64,000 nt of DNA from positions 248,001 to 312,000 of the forward strand of contig NZ_CP130613.1 of the NCBI RefSeq assembly GCF_030623445.1, given 5' to 3'. Below the pieces are notes generated by a model. The model made no database searches, had not been told where the DNA came from, and saw only the letters and a program-made list of their open reading frames with translations. This DNA is from Pseudogemmatithrix spongiicola (lineage in GTDB: Bacteria; Gemmatimonadota; Gemmatimonadetes; Gemmatimonadales; Gemmatimonadaceae). Shown piece after piece: positions 49,931 to 58,435 of the stretch; within the stretch, counting starts at the first letter, position 1, and every line of letters begins with the position of its first letter. The position numbers and the translations under genes are program-made.

Positions 49931-50330
49931 TGATCACGCGCTTGCGGCGCTGTCCGTCCCACTCGCCGTAGAACACGCGCTGCCAGGGGCCGAGGTCCAG
50001 CCGGCCGTCGGTGATCGGGACGATGACTTCATGGCCGACGGTGAGCGAGCGCAGGTGCGCCGCCGCGTTGTCCTCGCCGGTCTCGTTGTGCCGGTAGCGC
50101 GTCGGGTCCCAGGGCGCGATGCGCTCCTCGAGCCAGCGCAGGATGTCCTGCCACAGCCCGGATTCGTGGTCGTTCACGAAGACCGAGGCGGAGATGTGCA
50201 TCGCGGAGACCAAGGCGAAGCCTTCGCGGATGCCGCTGAGCTGCAGCTGCTCGGCGACCTCGTCGGTGATGTCGATGATCTCCTGGCGTCGGTTGGTGTT
50301 GAACCAGAGGTAGTGGGTATGGGCGGGCAT
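49908..50330 (-). CDS. yjbQ: YjbQ family (UPF0047) protein
   Basis: 140 residues covering the whole YjbQ domain: EIIDITDEVAEQL, LVSAMHISASVFVNDHESG, EDNAAAHLRSLTVGHEVIVP and WQRVFYGEWDGQRRKRVIIK. The conserved His/Glu set fits the proposed secondary thiamine-phosphate synthase activity. The 3' end overlaps the redoxin gene on the other strand. Confidence 0.92.
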   Translation of the reverse strand: MPAHTHYLWFNTNRRQEIIDITDEVAEQLQLSGIREGFALVSAMHISASVFVNDHESGLWQDILRWLEERIAPWDPTRYRHNETGEDNAAAHLRSLTVGHEVIVPITDGRLDLGPWQRVFYGEWDGQRRKRVIIKLLGDR

Positions 50331-50388
50331 CGGGGCTCCTCAGGCGGGGTCTTGCGCGAAATGTAGGGCGGCGGTAACGTACAACCGA

Positions 50389-50742
50389 ATGGTTGCACGT
50401 ATATCTCCTTCCGAGGACGAGCTCGACCAGCTCTTCCGGGCCCTCGCCGACCGCACGCGGCGCGACATCGTCGCGCGGCTGATGGCCGGCGAGCCGGCGT
50501 CGGTGTCGGTGCTCGCCGAGCGCTACGACATGTCCTGGGCGGCCGTGCAGAAGCACGTGGCCGTGCTGGAGGAGGCGGGGCTGGTGACCAAGCAGGCGCA
50601 GGGCCGCGAGCGCATCGTGCGCGGCAATCCCCAGCGGCTGGCGCAGGCGCGCACGCTGCTCCAACAGCTCGAACGCCTGTGGTTCGAGCGCTTCAGCCAG
50701 CTCGACGCGATCCTCGCCGAGCCCCGTCCTCCGAAGAGGTAA
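50389..50742 (+). CDS. ArsR-family transcriptional regulator
   Basis: A 117-residue winged helix-turn-helix protein: FRALADRTRRDIVARLMAGEPAS, recognition helix SWAAVQKHVAVLEEAGLV, and wing KQAQGRERIVRGNPQ. It has no metal-binding Cys cluster. Sitting just before an SRPBCC gene is the usual ArsR-SRPBCC pairing, so it probably represses that gene. Confidence 0.9.
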   Translation: MVARISPSEDELDQLFRALADRTRRDIVARLMAGEPASVSVLAERYDMSWAAVQKHVAVLEEAGLVTKQAQGRERIVRGNPQRLAQARTLLQQLERLWFERFSQLDAILAEPRPPKR

Positions 50743-50744
50743 CT

Positions 50745-51722
50745 ATGCCGATCTCGTCAGTTTCGTCCGATCCCGAAACGCTCACGCTGACCATCGTCGC
50801 GGACTATCCCTGCACGCTGGAGCGGCTGTGGGAGGCGTATGTGGACCCGCGGCAGCTGGAGCGCTTCTGGGGCCCCGAGCAGTGGCCGGCGACGTTTACG
50901 CGGCACGAGGTGTATCCCGGCGGCGAGTCGCACTACTACATGACGGGCCCAAACGGCGAGATGTCGCGCGGCTGGTTCAAGTTCATGCGCGTCGATCCGT
51001 ACGCCTTGATGGAGATGGAAGACGGCTTCGCCGACGAGGACGGCAACCGCAACGCGGCGATGCCGACGATGCGGATGTCGTTCCGCTTCGAGCGCACGAA
51101 GCAGGGCGCGCGCTACACCAGCGTGACGCACTTCCCGAGCCTCGAAGCGATGGAACAGCTGGTGAAGATGGGCATGATCGAGGGCACGAAGTCGGCGATG
51201 GGCCAGATCGACGCGGTCCTGGCGGACCTGAAGGCCTTTGCGGCCGATCGCACGGTGGACGCGCAGATCCTCAGCGACACGCAGGTGCGTATCAGTCGCG
51301 TCATCCGCGGCAGCGTGGAGCAGGTATGGCGCGCGCATCACGAGCCGGCATTGATGCAGCGCTGGTTGCTCGGCCCCGATGGCTGGACGATGCCGGTCTG
51401 CGAAGTCGCGACGAGGGTGGGGCAGTCGTACCGCTACGAGTGGGAGTCCGACGACAAGGCGCAGCGCTTCGGCTTCACGGGCGAACTGCTCGAGTCGACG
51501 GCGCCCTACCGTGCGGTGACCAGCGAGCAGATGATGGGCATGGACGGACCGGGCACGCGCAACGAGATGACGCTGACGGCACTTCCGACCGGCACTTTGC
51601 TGAGTCTCGTGATCACGTATCCGAGCAAGGAGATCCGTGACATGGTGCTCGGCACGGGCATGACGGTCGGCATGGAGACCAGCTACGCGCGGTTGGAGCG
51701 CGAGGTCCTCGCGGTGGCGTGA
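50745..51722 (+). CDS. Double SRPBCC (AHSA1-type) domain protein
   Basis: 325 residues made of two tandem AHSA1-like lipid/ligand-binding domains: domain 1 about 10-155 (PCTLERLWEAYVDPRQLERF, FWGPEQWPATFT) and domain 2 about 170-325 (GSVEQVWRAHHEPALMQRWL, LGPDGWTM). The family normally has one domain of about 150 residues. It starts two bases after the ArsR-type regulator. The ligand is unknown. Confidence 0.85.
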   Translation: MPISSVSSDPETLTLTIVADYPCTLERLWEAYVDPRQLERFWGPEQWPATFTRHEVYPGGESHYYMTGPNGEMSRGWFKFMRVDPYALMEMEDGFADEDGNRNAAMPTMRMSFRFERTKQGARYTSVTHFPSLEAMEQLVKMGMIEGTKSAMGQIDAVLADLKAFAADRTVDAQILSDTQVRISRVIRGSVEQVWRAHHEPALMQRWLLGPDGWTMPVCEVATRVGQSYRYEWESDDKAQRFGFTGELLESTAPYRAVTSEQMMGMDGPGTRNEMTLTALPTGTLLSLVITYPSKEIRDMVLGTGMTVGMETSYARLEREVLAVA

Positions 51723-51900
51723 ACTGCTTTGCCACAGAGACACGGAGGCACGGAGCTTTGCGTGCCTCGCGGTCGGCTGTGCGAAGTTCGATACAAGTAC
51801 TTGGGGGTCCGCACCGATACCGCGGTGCGGACCCCCAGGCACTTGCGGTTCTCGAACCAGCGCAATCCTCTGTGTCTCTGCGCCTCTGTGGCCGCAGTTC
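51720..51900. repeat. 181-bp nested palindrome with ACAGAG-type arms
   Basis: Outer ends TGAACTGC...GCAGTTC. The first three bases are the stop codon of the double SRPBCC gene. Inside are arms GCCACAGAGACACGGAGGCA and CTCTGTGTCTCTGCGCCTCT (imperfect inverted pair). A central hairpin GGGGGTCCGCACCG / CGGTGCGGACCCCC sits within GTTCGA / TCGAAC. Convergent intergenic site before leuS. Confidence 0.8.
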
Positions 51901-51901
51901 G

Positions 51902-54385
51902 CTACACCACGACGTTCAGCAACCGCCCCGGCACGAGGATGACCTTCTTCGGCTCGCCGGTGATGAACTTGCCGATGGCCGGATCCGCCTTGGCCGCCGC
52001 GAGCGCGGCGTCCTGCGTGACGTCCTTCGGCACCAGCACCTTGCCGCGCGTCTTGCCGCCCACCTGCACGACCAGCTCGATCTCGTCGCTCACGAGCAGC
52101 GACGCATCGAAGGTCGGCCAGCGCGAGTCGAACACGCTCGTCGCGTGGCCAAGCATCGCCCACAGCTCCTCGGCGATGTGCGGCGCGAACGGCGCGACTA
52201 GCTGCACCAGCGGCTCCACCTCGGCGCGGGCCGGCGTGCGCTCGCCCTTCCGGAGCACGTTCATGTATTCCATCATCGCGGCGATCGCCGTGTTGTAGCT
52301 CAGCGCCGGCACGTCCTCGCCGACCTTCTTGATCGTCGCCTGCAGCTTGCGCATCACCTCGGCGTCCGCGGCCGCCGACTCGTCGCGGTCGCGCACGGCG
52401 ATCCAGAGGCGGTCGAGGAAGCGCTTCACGCCGCTGATGCCGGAGTCGCGGAAGTCGCCGCCTTCCTCGAAAGGCCCGAGGAACATCAGGTAGGTGCGGA
52501 AGGAATCCGCGCCCCACTTGTCGATGTACTCGTCGGGGTTCACCACGTTGCCGCGCGACTTCGACATCTTCGCGCCTTCGCGGATGATGAGGCCGTGCGC
52601 GCGGAACTTGGTGAACGGCTCCTCGAAGTCGAGCAGGCCGCCGTCGTGCAGCACCATCGTGATGAAGCGCGAGTACAGCAGGTGCAGTACCGCGTGCTCG
52701 TTGCCGCCGATGTACGTGGTGACCGGCAGCCACTTCTTCGTCGTCGCCGCGTCGAAGGCGATATCGTCGCGGCCCACGCTCGGGTAGCGCAGGAAGTACC
52801 AGGCGCTATCCAAGAAGGTGTCGCTGACGTCCGTCTCGCGACGCGCCTGCTTGCCGCACTGCGGGCAGGGCGTGTGGTACCACTCCTCGTGGCGCGCCAA
52901 GGGCGAAATGCCCGAGTCGTCCGGCTTGAAGTCCGGGATGTTCGGCAGCAGCACCGGCAGCTGCGACTCCGGCACGGGCACGGTACCGCAGCTGTCGCAG
53001 TAGACGATCGGGATCGGCGGGCCCCAGTACCGCTGGCGCGAGATGCACCAGTCGTGCAGGCGATAGTTGGTCACGGCGTCACCGGCGTGCCGCGACGCCA
53101 GCCAGGCCGTGACCTTCACCTTCGCCTCATCGACGCTCAAGCCATCGAACTGCCCGGAGTTCACGAGTACGCCATCGCCCACGTAGGCTGCCTCGCCGAG
53201 CGGCGTCTTGGCCGTCTGGCCTTCCCCGGCGACGACGCGCACGATGGGCAGCTCGAACTTCGTGGCAAACTCGAAGTCGCGTTCATCGTGACCCGGCACG
53301 GCCATGATGGCACCGGTGCCGTACTCCATGAGCACGTAGTCCGCGATCCAGATCGGGATCATCTCGCCGGTGGCGGGATTCACCGCGTAGGAGCCCGTGA
53401 ACTCGCCGGTCTTCTCCTTGCTCGTCTTGCGGCTCACCAAGTCCTGCTTGGCCGCGCGCGCGCGGTACGCGCGCACCGCGCCGTCCTGCATCGGCGTCGT
53501 GAGCGCATCCACCAACGGGTGCTCGGGGGCGAGCACGAGATACGTCGCGCCGAAGATCGTGTCGGGGCGCGTCGTGAAGACTTCGATCGTCGTGCCGCCG
53601 GTGCGCACTTCCGCCGTGACGGAAACGGCCGAGCTGCCGGCGTCGGCGAGGGGATCGAGCACCGGGAAGCGCAGGCGCGCGCCGTCCGAGCGGCCGATCC
53701 AGTTGCGCTGGGCCTGCTTCGTCGTGGCGGACCAATCGAGCGTGTCGAGGTTCTCCAGCAGCCGCGGGGCGTACTTGGAGATGTTGAAGAACCACTGTTC
53801 GAGGAAGCGCTGCTCGACCATCGTGCCGCAGCGCTCGCAGGCGCCACCCTCGACCTGTTCGTTGGCGAGCACGGTCTTGCAGGACGGGCACCAGTTCACG
53901 GCGGCCGCCTTCTTGTACGCCAGGCCCTGCTTGTAGAGCTGCAGGAAGACCCACTGCGTCCACTTGTAGTAGTTCGGGTCGGTGGTATCCACCGACTTCG
54001 ACCAATCGACCATCAGTCCGGCACGATCCAACTGGCGGCGGAAGTTCCGGATGTTGCTCGGGATGAGCTCCATCGGATGCCGCCCGACCTTCAGGGCGAA
54101 GTTCTCGGAGTGGATGCCGAAGGCGTCGTAGCCCAGCGGCTCGAAGACCGTGTGGCCTTGCAGGCGCTGGAAGCGTGCATAGATATCACAACCAGTGAAC
54201 GCGAAGAGATTCCCGACGTGCAGGCCTTCGGCCGACGGGTAGGGGAACATCATCAACGCGTAGAACGGGCGCTCGCCGTGCGCGATGTCGGTGCGGTGCG
54301 TGCCACGCTCGGCCCACCGTTCGCGCCACCGTGCCTCAATCGCCGTCGGGTCGTACCCGATCGGCTCCGGAACCGATGCAGTCAT
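51902..54385 (-). CDS. leuS: Leucyl-tRNA synthetase
   Basis: An 827-residue class I synthetase. HIGH-type motif [16 protein letters not shown]. Zinc ribbon [21 protein letters not shown]. The CP1 editing domain includes the [20 protein letters not shown] stretch. KMSKS motif [19 protein letters not shown] (about residue 605). The C-terminal anticodon-binding part ends with the LeuRS-specific [14 protein letters not shown] domain. Length is normal for bacterial LeuRS. Confidence 0.97.
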   Translation of the reverse strand: MTASVPEPIGYDPTAIEARWRERWAERGTHRTDIAHGERPFYALMMFPYPSAEGLHVGNLFAFTGCDIYARFQRLQGHTVFEPLGYDAFGIHSENFALKVGRHPMELIPSNIRNFRRQLDRAGLMVDWSKSVDTTDPNYYKWTQWVFLQLYKQGLAYKKAAAVNWCPSCKTVLANEQVEGGACERCGTMVEQRFLEQWFFNISKYAPRLLENLDTLDWSATTKQAQRNWIGRSDGARLRFPVLDPLADAGSSAVSVTAEVRTGGTTIEVFTTRPDTIFGATYLVLAPEHPLVDALTTPMQDGAVRAYRARAAKQDLVSRKTSKEKTGEFTGSYAVNPATGEMIPIWIADYVLMEYGTGAIMAVPGHDERDFEFATKFELPIVRVVAGEGQTAKTPLGEAAYVGDGVLVNSGQFDGLSVDEAKVKVTAWLASRHAGDAVTNYRLHDWCISRQRYWGPPIPIVYCDSCGTVPVPESQLPVLLPNIPDFKPDDSGISPLARHEEWYHTPCPQCGKQARRETDVSDTFLDSAWYFLRYPSVGRDDIAFDAATTKKWLPVTTYIGGNEHAVLHLLYSRFITMVLHDGGLLDFEEPFTKFRAHGLIIREGAKMSKSRGNVVNPDEYIDKWGADSFRTYLMFLGPFEEGGDFRDSGISGVKRFLDRLWIAVRDRDESAAADAEVMRKLQATIKKVGEDVPALSYNTAIAAMMEYMNVLRKGERTPARAEVEPLVQLVAPFAPHIAEELWAMLGHATSVFDSRWPTFDASLLVSDEIELVVQVGGKTRGKVLVPKDVTQDAALAAAKADPAIGKFITGEPKKVILVPGRLLNVVV

Positions 54386-54405
54386 CGTCTGTTGAAAGGA
54401 ATCCC

Positions 54406-55743
54406 TTGAATCTAGCCCCCCCGGGAACGGCCTCCAACTCGCCGCCAGCCGCTCCGGAGCGGGTGCAGACGCACATCATCGACCGCCTGGCCGACTGGAG
54501 TGCCATCTTCGGCACGCTGGCGGTGGTGCTGTTGCTCGGGATGGGCTGGGGGAATCTCCGCGACGCAGCGACCGCCGGCTCGCTCTGGTGGCTGATCGCG
54601 CTGCTCGTCGCCGTCGCCGTCGCCGCCTCGGCGCTGGTGTTTCGGTTGATCATTTCGCCCATCGTCGGCAACCAGCTGCGTGGCCTGGCGGATGTGGCGG
54701 AAGCCATCGCCTCGGGTGACCTCACGCAGGCCCCGGATGCTGCCAACGCCGGCGGCCAGCTCGGCCGCCTCGGCCGCGCGATGGTCGACATGACGGCGAC
54801 GCTGCGGCAGCTCGCCACCTTGATCCGCGAGAACGCCAGCGCGACGTCGACTCGAGCCGCGGAGATCACGGCCAGCACGGAGCACATGGCGCAGGCGGCG
54901 AGTGGCATCGCCGAAACGGCGAGCACGCTGAGCCATGAGTCGGCGCAGATGGCGGAGACGATCCGCGCGCTGAATGCCGACGCGGCCCGGCTCGCGGCGC
55001 TGGCGGCGGGCGTGTCCGGCGGCGCCGCCGATGGCTTGGCGCGCAACAATCGGCTGAAGACGCTGGCGACGGAGAACGCCGGCCTGCTTGACGAAAGCGC
55101 GCGACGCCTCGACGAGTTGGCGACGGATGTGCAGGAGGGCGCGCGCGCGACGGAAGCGCTGGCGCAGGCGTCGGACGAGATCCGCGCCTTCGTGGCGCTG
55201 GTGCAGAAGATCGCGCGGCAGTCGAAGCTGCTCGCCCTCAACGCGGCCATGGAAGCGGCGCGGGCCGGCGAGCACGGCGAGGGCTTCACCGTCGTCGCCA
55301 ACGAAGTGCGGCGGTTGGCGCAGGGTACCGCCGAGGCCGCGGAGAAGACGGATCAGCTCATGAAGGCGCTGATCGCGCAGATGGAGACGGCAGGGGCCAC
55401 CGGCCTGCGGGCGCGTGGCGCGGTGGAGGCCGTACGCGGCGCGACGGCGCGCGGGCGGCAGGCGTTCACGCAGGTCGAGCGCGCGGTCGCCGACGGCGAG
55501 CAGTGGGTGTCGGCGATGGCGTCCTCAGCCGGAGCCGGGCAGTCGCTCGCGAAGGAGATCACCGAGAAGCTCTCGTCGCTGTCGCAGGGGACGCAGGCAT
55601 TCGCCGATTCGATGCAGGACGTGGCGGCGGCCAGCGAGGAACAGAGCGCGAGCACCGAGGAGATCGCGGCGGTGGCGAACTCGTTGGTCGCGGCGGCGGA
55701 AGGGGTGGCGGGGACGGCGAACCGGTTTAGGACGCAGTCGTAG
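54406..55743 (+). CDS. Methyl-accepting chemotaxis protein without a sensor domain
   Basis: 445 residues from TTG 54406, supported by GAAAGGA 5 bases upstream. An ATG at 54376 would overlap leuS's start. Two TM helices ([17 protein letters not shown] and [20 protein letters not shown]) are separated by only about 10 residues. A HAMP region and the signalling helices follow, with the hairpin tip [20 protein letters not shown] and [20 protein letters not shown]. No ligand domain; no che genes nearby. Confidence 0.87.
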   Translation: MNLAPPGTASNSPPAAPERVQTHIIDRLADWSAIFGTLAVVLLLGMGWGNLRDAATAGSLWWLIALLVAVAVAASALVFRLIISPIVGNQLRGLADVAEAIASGDLTQAPDAANAGGQLGRLGRAMVDMTATLRQLATLIRENASATSTRAAEITASTEHMAQAASGIAETASTLSHESAQMAETIRALNADAARLAALAAGVSGGAADGLARNNRLKTLATENAGLLDESARRLDELATDVQEGARATEALAQASDEIRAFVALVQKIARQSKLLALNAAMEAARAGEHGEGFTVVANEVRRLAQGTAEAAEKTDQLMKALIAQMETAGATGLRARGAVEAVRGATARGRQAFTQVERAVADGEQWVSAMASSAGAGQSLAKEITEKLSSLSQGTQAFADSMQDVAAASEEQSASTEEIAAVANSLVAAAEGVAGTANRFRTQS

Positions 55744-55753
55744 GGTTTTGCGC

Positions 55754-55850
55754 TGAACTGCAGTTACGAGTTGGGAGTTGGGAGTTGGGAGAGAACGACT
55801 CGACTGATTCCGCTCCCAACTCACCACTCACTACTTCCAACTGCCGTTCA
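55754..55850. repeat. 97-bp imperfect palindrome with GTTGGGA units
   Basis: The left end is TGAACTGCAGTTACGAG, followed by three GTTGGGA units. The right arm (CTCCCAACTCACCACTCACT on to GCCGTTCA) pairs with mismatches. The last three bases are the reverse complement of the stop codon of the asparaginase-like gene. It lies between convergent genes and could act as a bidirectional terminator. Confidence 0.75.
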
Positions 55851-56918
55851 TCGCGGCCGCTCACTCCGCCGATACAGGAACGCGCAGTCTTCGGTGCGTG
55901 CGCCCCGCTCGTCACACACGGCGAAGTCCGAGCCCTCGTACAGCGACGCGCCGGCATAGCGGCCGTCCTTGTGCACCACATAGAACTGCAGGTCGAACTT
56001 CGGCCGGCCGCGGTCGTCGAGCAGGCGGCGTTCCGTCATCGCCACCACGCGCTCCAGCGTGCGCAGCGCCGCGTCGCGCGGCGAGAGGCCGTTGCGCATG
56101 AACTCGACGATCTGATACGACGCGCAGGTCTTGATGTTCGCCTCGCCGCGGCCCGTCGAGCCGGCGGCCCCGACCGTGTTGTCGCAATACTGCCCCGCGC
56201 CGACGATCGGGGAGTCGCCGATGCGGCCGGGGACCTTCCACGCCATGCCGCTGGTCGTCGTCACGGAGCTGAGGTCGCCGGCGGCGTTCACGGCGTTCAT
56301 GTTGATCGTGCCGGTCGTGAACTTGATGGCGACGTCGCCATCGTAGTCGAGGAAGCTGTCGTTCGGATTCAGCCGGGCGCGCCAGCGCAGCCACTCCTGC
56401 CTCGTCTTCTCGGTGAGCAGGTTCTGCGTCCGGAATCCCATCTCGATGGCAAAACGCCGTGCGTCCTGTCCGACGAGCATCACGTGGTCGGTGTAGTCCA
56501 TCACCGCCTTCGCCACCAAGCTGGGCGTGGCGATGTCCTCGAGGCAGGCCACGGCGCCGGCGCGCTTGGTGGGGCCGTGCATGCAGCTGGCGTCGAGCTG
56601 CACGACGCCGTCTCGGTTGGGCAAGCCGCCGAGCCCGACCGATGTGTCCTCGGGATCCAGTTCCTGGATGTTCACGCCGGCGATGATGGCGTCCAGCGTG
56701 TCGCCGCCGGCGACGATCTGGTCGAAGGCGACCTTCACGCCGCGGATGCCGTTGGACGACGACACCACGCAGGGCCGCGCGCGCAGCGCCGAGTCGCCGA
56801 GTCCGACCAGCGCGGGTGCGCCCAGGGGCGCATCGCCAGCCTGCGCGACGGAGGGAAGGGCGGCGGCGGCGACCGCGGCGGCGGAGGTGGTCAGGAAATC
56901 GCGACGGGTGGTGCTCAC
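55848..56918 (-). CDS. N4-(beta-N-acetylglucosaminyl)-L-asparaginase family, Tat-exported
   Basis: 356 residues. Tat signal STTRRDFLTTSAAAVAAAAL. Ntn-hydrolase family T2: FTTGTINMNAVNAAGDLSSV, where the Thr of GTI is the expected self-processing nucleophile, then TTTSGMAWKVPGRIGDSPIV and GAGQYCDNTVGAAGSTGRGE. It cleaves the amide of Asn-linked sugars or beta-aspartyl peptides in the periplasm. Autocleavage before the Thr is expected. Confidence 0.88.
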   Translation of the reverse strand: MSTTRRDFLTTSAAAVAAAALPSVAQAGDAPLGAPALVGLGDSALRARPCVVSSSNGIRGVKVAFDQIVAGGDTLDAIIAGVNIQELDPEDTSVGLGGLPNRDGVVQLDASCMHGPTKRAGAVACLEDIATPSLVAKAVMDYTDHVMLVGQDARRFAIEMGFRTQNLLTEKTRQEWLRWRARLNPNDSFLDYDGDVAIKFTTGTINMNAVNAAGDLSSVTTTSGMAWKVPGRIGDSPIVGAGQYCDNTVGAAGSTGRGEANIKTCASYQIVEFMRNGLSPRDAALRTLERVVAMTERRLLDDRGRPKFDLQFYVVHKDGRYAGASLYEGSDFAVCDERGARTEDCAFLYRRSERPR

Positions 56919-57005
56919 GACAGCTCCAGGGTGGACGGTGGTCTTGCATATCGTAGCCCGTTCCGGCGACGTTCACCACAGCGCCCGCCCTTCACCGGAC
57001 TTCCG

Positions 57006-58427
57006 ATGCCGCTCCGATTCCGCCCGTTCGTCCTCCTCGTCGCCTGCGCGGCGTCCCTCGCGACCGCCACCGCGACGCCGCTCGCCGCGCAGAGTCGGCA
57101 ACTGACGCGCTGGGAGCAGCAGGCCCGCGCCCTGTTGGAGGAACTCGTCGAGATCAACACGACGCATTCCACCGGCAGCACGGTCGATGCGGCCAACGCG
57201 ATGGCGCGGCACATGCTCGCCGCCGGATTCCCGCGCGAAGACGTGGTCGTCGTGGAGAACGCCCCGCGGAAGGGCAACCTGATCGTGCGCTACCGCGGCC
57301 GCTCGCGCTCGCTCAAGCCGATCCTGCTGCTCTCGCACATCGACGTGGTCGAGGCGAATCCGGCCGACTGGACGCTGCCGCCCTTCGAGTTCATCGAGCG
57401 CGACGGCAAGTTCTATGGCCGCGGCGTGGCGGACGACAAGGACGAGAGCGCCATCCACCTCACGCTGCTGCTCCGCATGAAGGCTGAGGGGGTGGTGCCG
57501 GACCGCGACATCATCGTGGCGCTGACGGCGGACGAGGAGGGCGGTCCCGAGAACGGCGTGGAGTACCTGTTGGCCAATCGACGCGAGTTGGTGGACGCGG
57601 CCTACGTGCTCAACGAGGGCGGCGGCGGCCGGGTGGACGCGGGCAAGCGCATCTCGAACGACGTGCAGGCCGCCGAGAAGTACGTGGTGAACTTCCGCCT
57701 CGAGGCCACGAATTCCGGCGGGCACAGCTCCGTCCCGCGCCCGGACAACGCCATCTACTCGCTCGCCCGCGCGCTGGACCGTCTCTCGCAGCTCCAGCAG
57801 CCGGTGCGCCTGAACGAGACCACGCGCGCCTACTTCACGCGCCAGGCCGACATCCTGGGCGGCGAGACGGGCGCGGCGATGCGGCGGTTGGTGGCCAACG
57901 AGCGCGATGCCGCGGCCGCGGCGATCGTGTCACGCGACTTCTCCAACAATTCGCGCCTGCGCTCCACCTGCGTGGCGACGCTGTTGGAGGGCGGACACGC
58001 GATGAATGCGCTCCCGCAGCGCGCGCGCGCGACCGTGAACTGCCGCATCCTGCCCGAAGAGACGCGGGCGCAGGTGCAGGAGCGCATCGTCGCCGCGGTG
58101 AACGACACCGGGGTGAAGGTGACCGTCGAGCGCGAAGACTCCAACTCGCCGGCGTCGCCGCTGACGCCGGAGTTGTTGCGGGCCATCGAAGCCACCACGC
58201 AGGAAGTCTTCCCCGGAGTGCCGGTGGTCCCGACGATGAGCACGGGCGCCACCGATGGCGCGTACTTCCGCGCGGCGGGCATTCCCGTGTACGGCGTGAG
58301 CGGCCTCTTCTACAGCGCGCCCAACGCGCATGGCATGAACGAGCAGGTCGAGAGCGAGGCGTTCTACCAGGGCCTCGAATTCATGTACCGGCTCGTGCGA
58401 CGTCTCACGGCCGGGCCCGGGATGTAA
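57006..58427 (+). CDS. Secreted M20 family dipeptidase-like peptidase
   Basis: 473 residues. Signal RPFVLLVACAASLATATATP (cleavage LAAQ). Metal-binding motifs are in order: ILLLSHIDVVEANP, GRGVADDKDESAIH, TADEEGGPENGVE, LNEGGGGRVDAG, and C-terminal APNAHGMNEQVES. The start ATG at 57006 gives the signal peptide; longer open sequence upstream is antisense to the asparaginase gene. Probably a periplasmic dipeptidase or acylase. Confidence 0.9.
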   Translation: MPLRFRPFVLLVACAASLATATATPLAAQSRQLTRWEQQARALLEELVEINTTHSTGSTVDAANAMARHMLAAGFPREDVVVVENAPRKGNLIVRYRGRSRSLKPILLLSHIDVVEANPADWTLPPFEFIERDGKFYGRGVADDKDESAIHLTLLLRMKAEGVVPDRDIIVALTADEEGGPENGVEYLLANRRELVDAAYVLNEGGGGRVDAGKRISNDVQAAEKYVVNFRLEATNSGGHSSVPRPDNAIYSLARALDRLSQLQQPVRLNETTRAYFTRQADILGGETGAAMRRLVANERDAAAAAIVSRDFSNNSRLRSTCVATLLEGGHAMNALPQRARATVNCRILPEETRAQVQERIVAAVNDTGVKVTVEREDSNSPASPLTPELLRAIEATTQEVFPGVPVVPTMSTGATDGAYFRAAGIPVYGVSGLFYSAPNAHGMNEQVESEAFYQGLEFMYRLVRRLTAGPGM

Positions 58428-58435
58428 GTTTGGGC

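Noticed and set aside
55770-55850. Short tandem GTTGGGA units as a CRISPR array
   Set aside because: Only three 7-base units, no spacers, no cas genes; better explained as arms of a palindrome.
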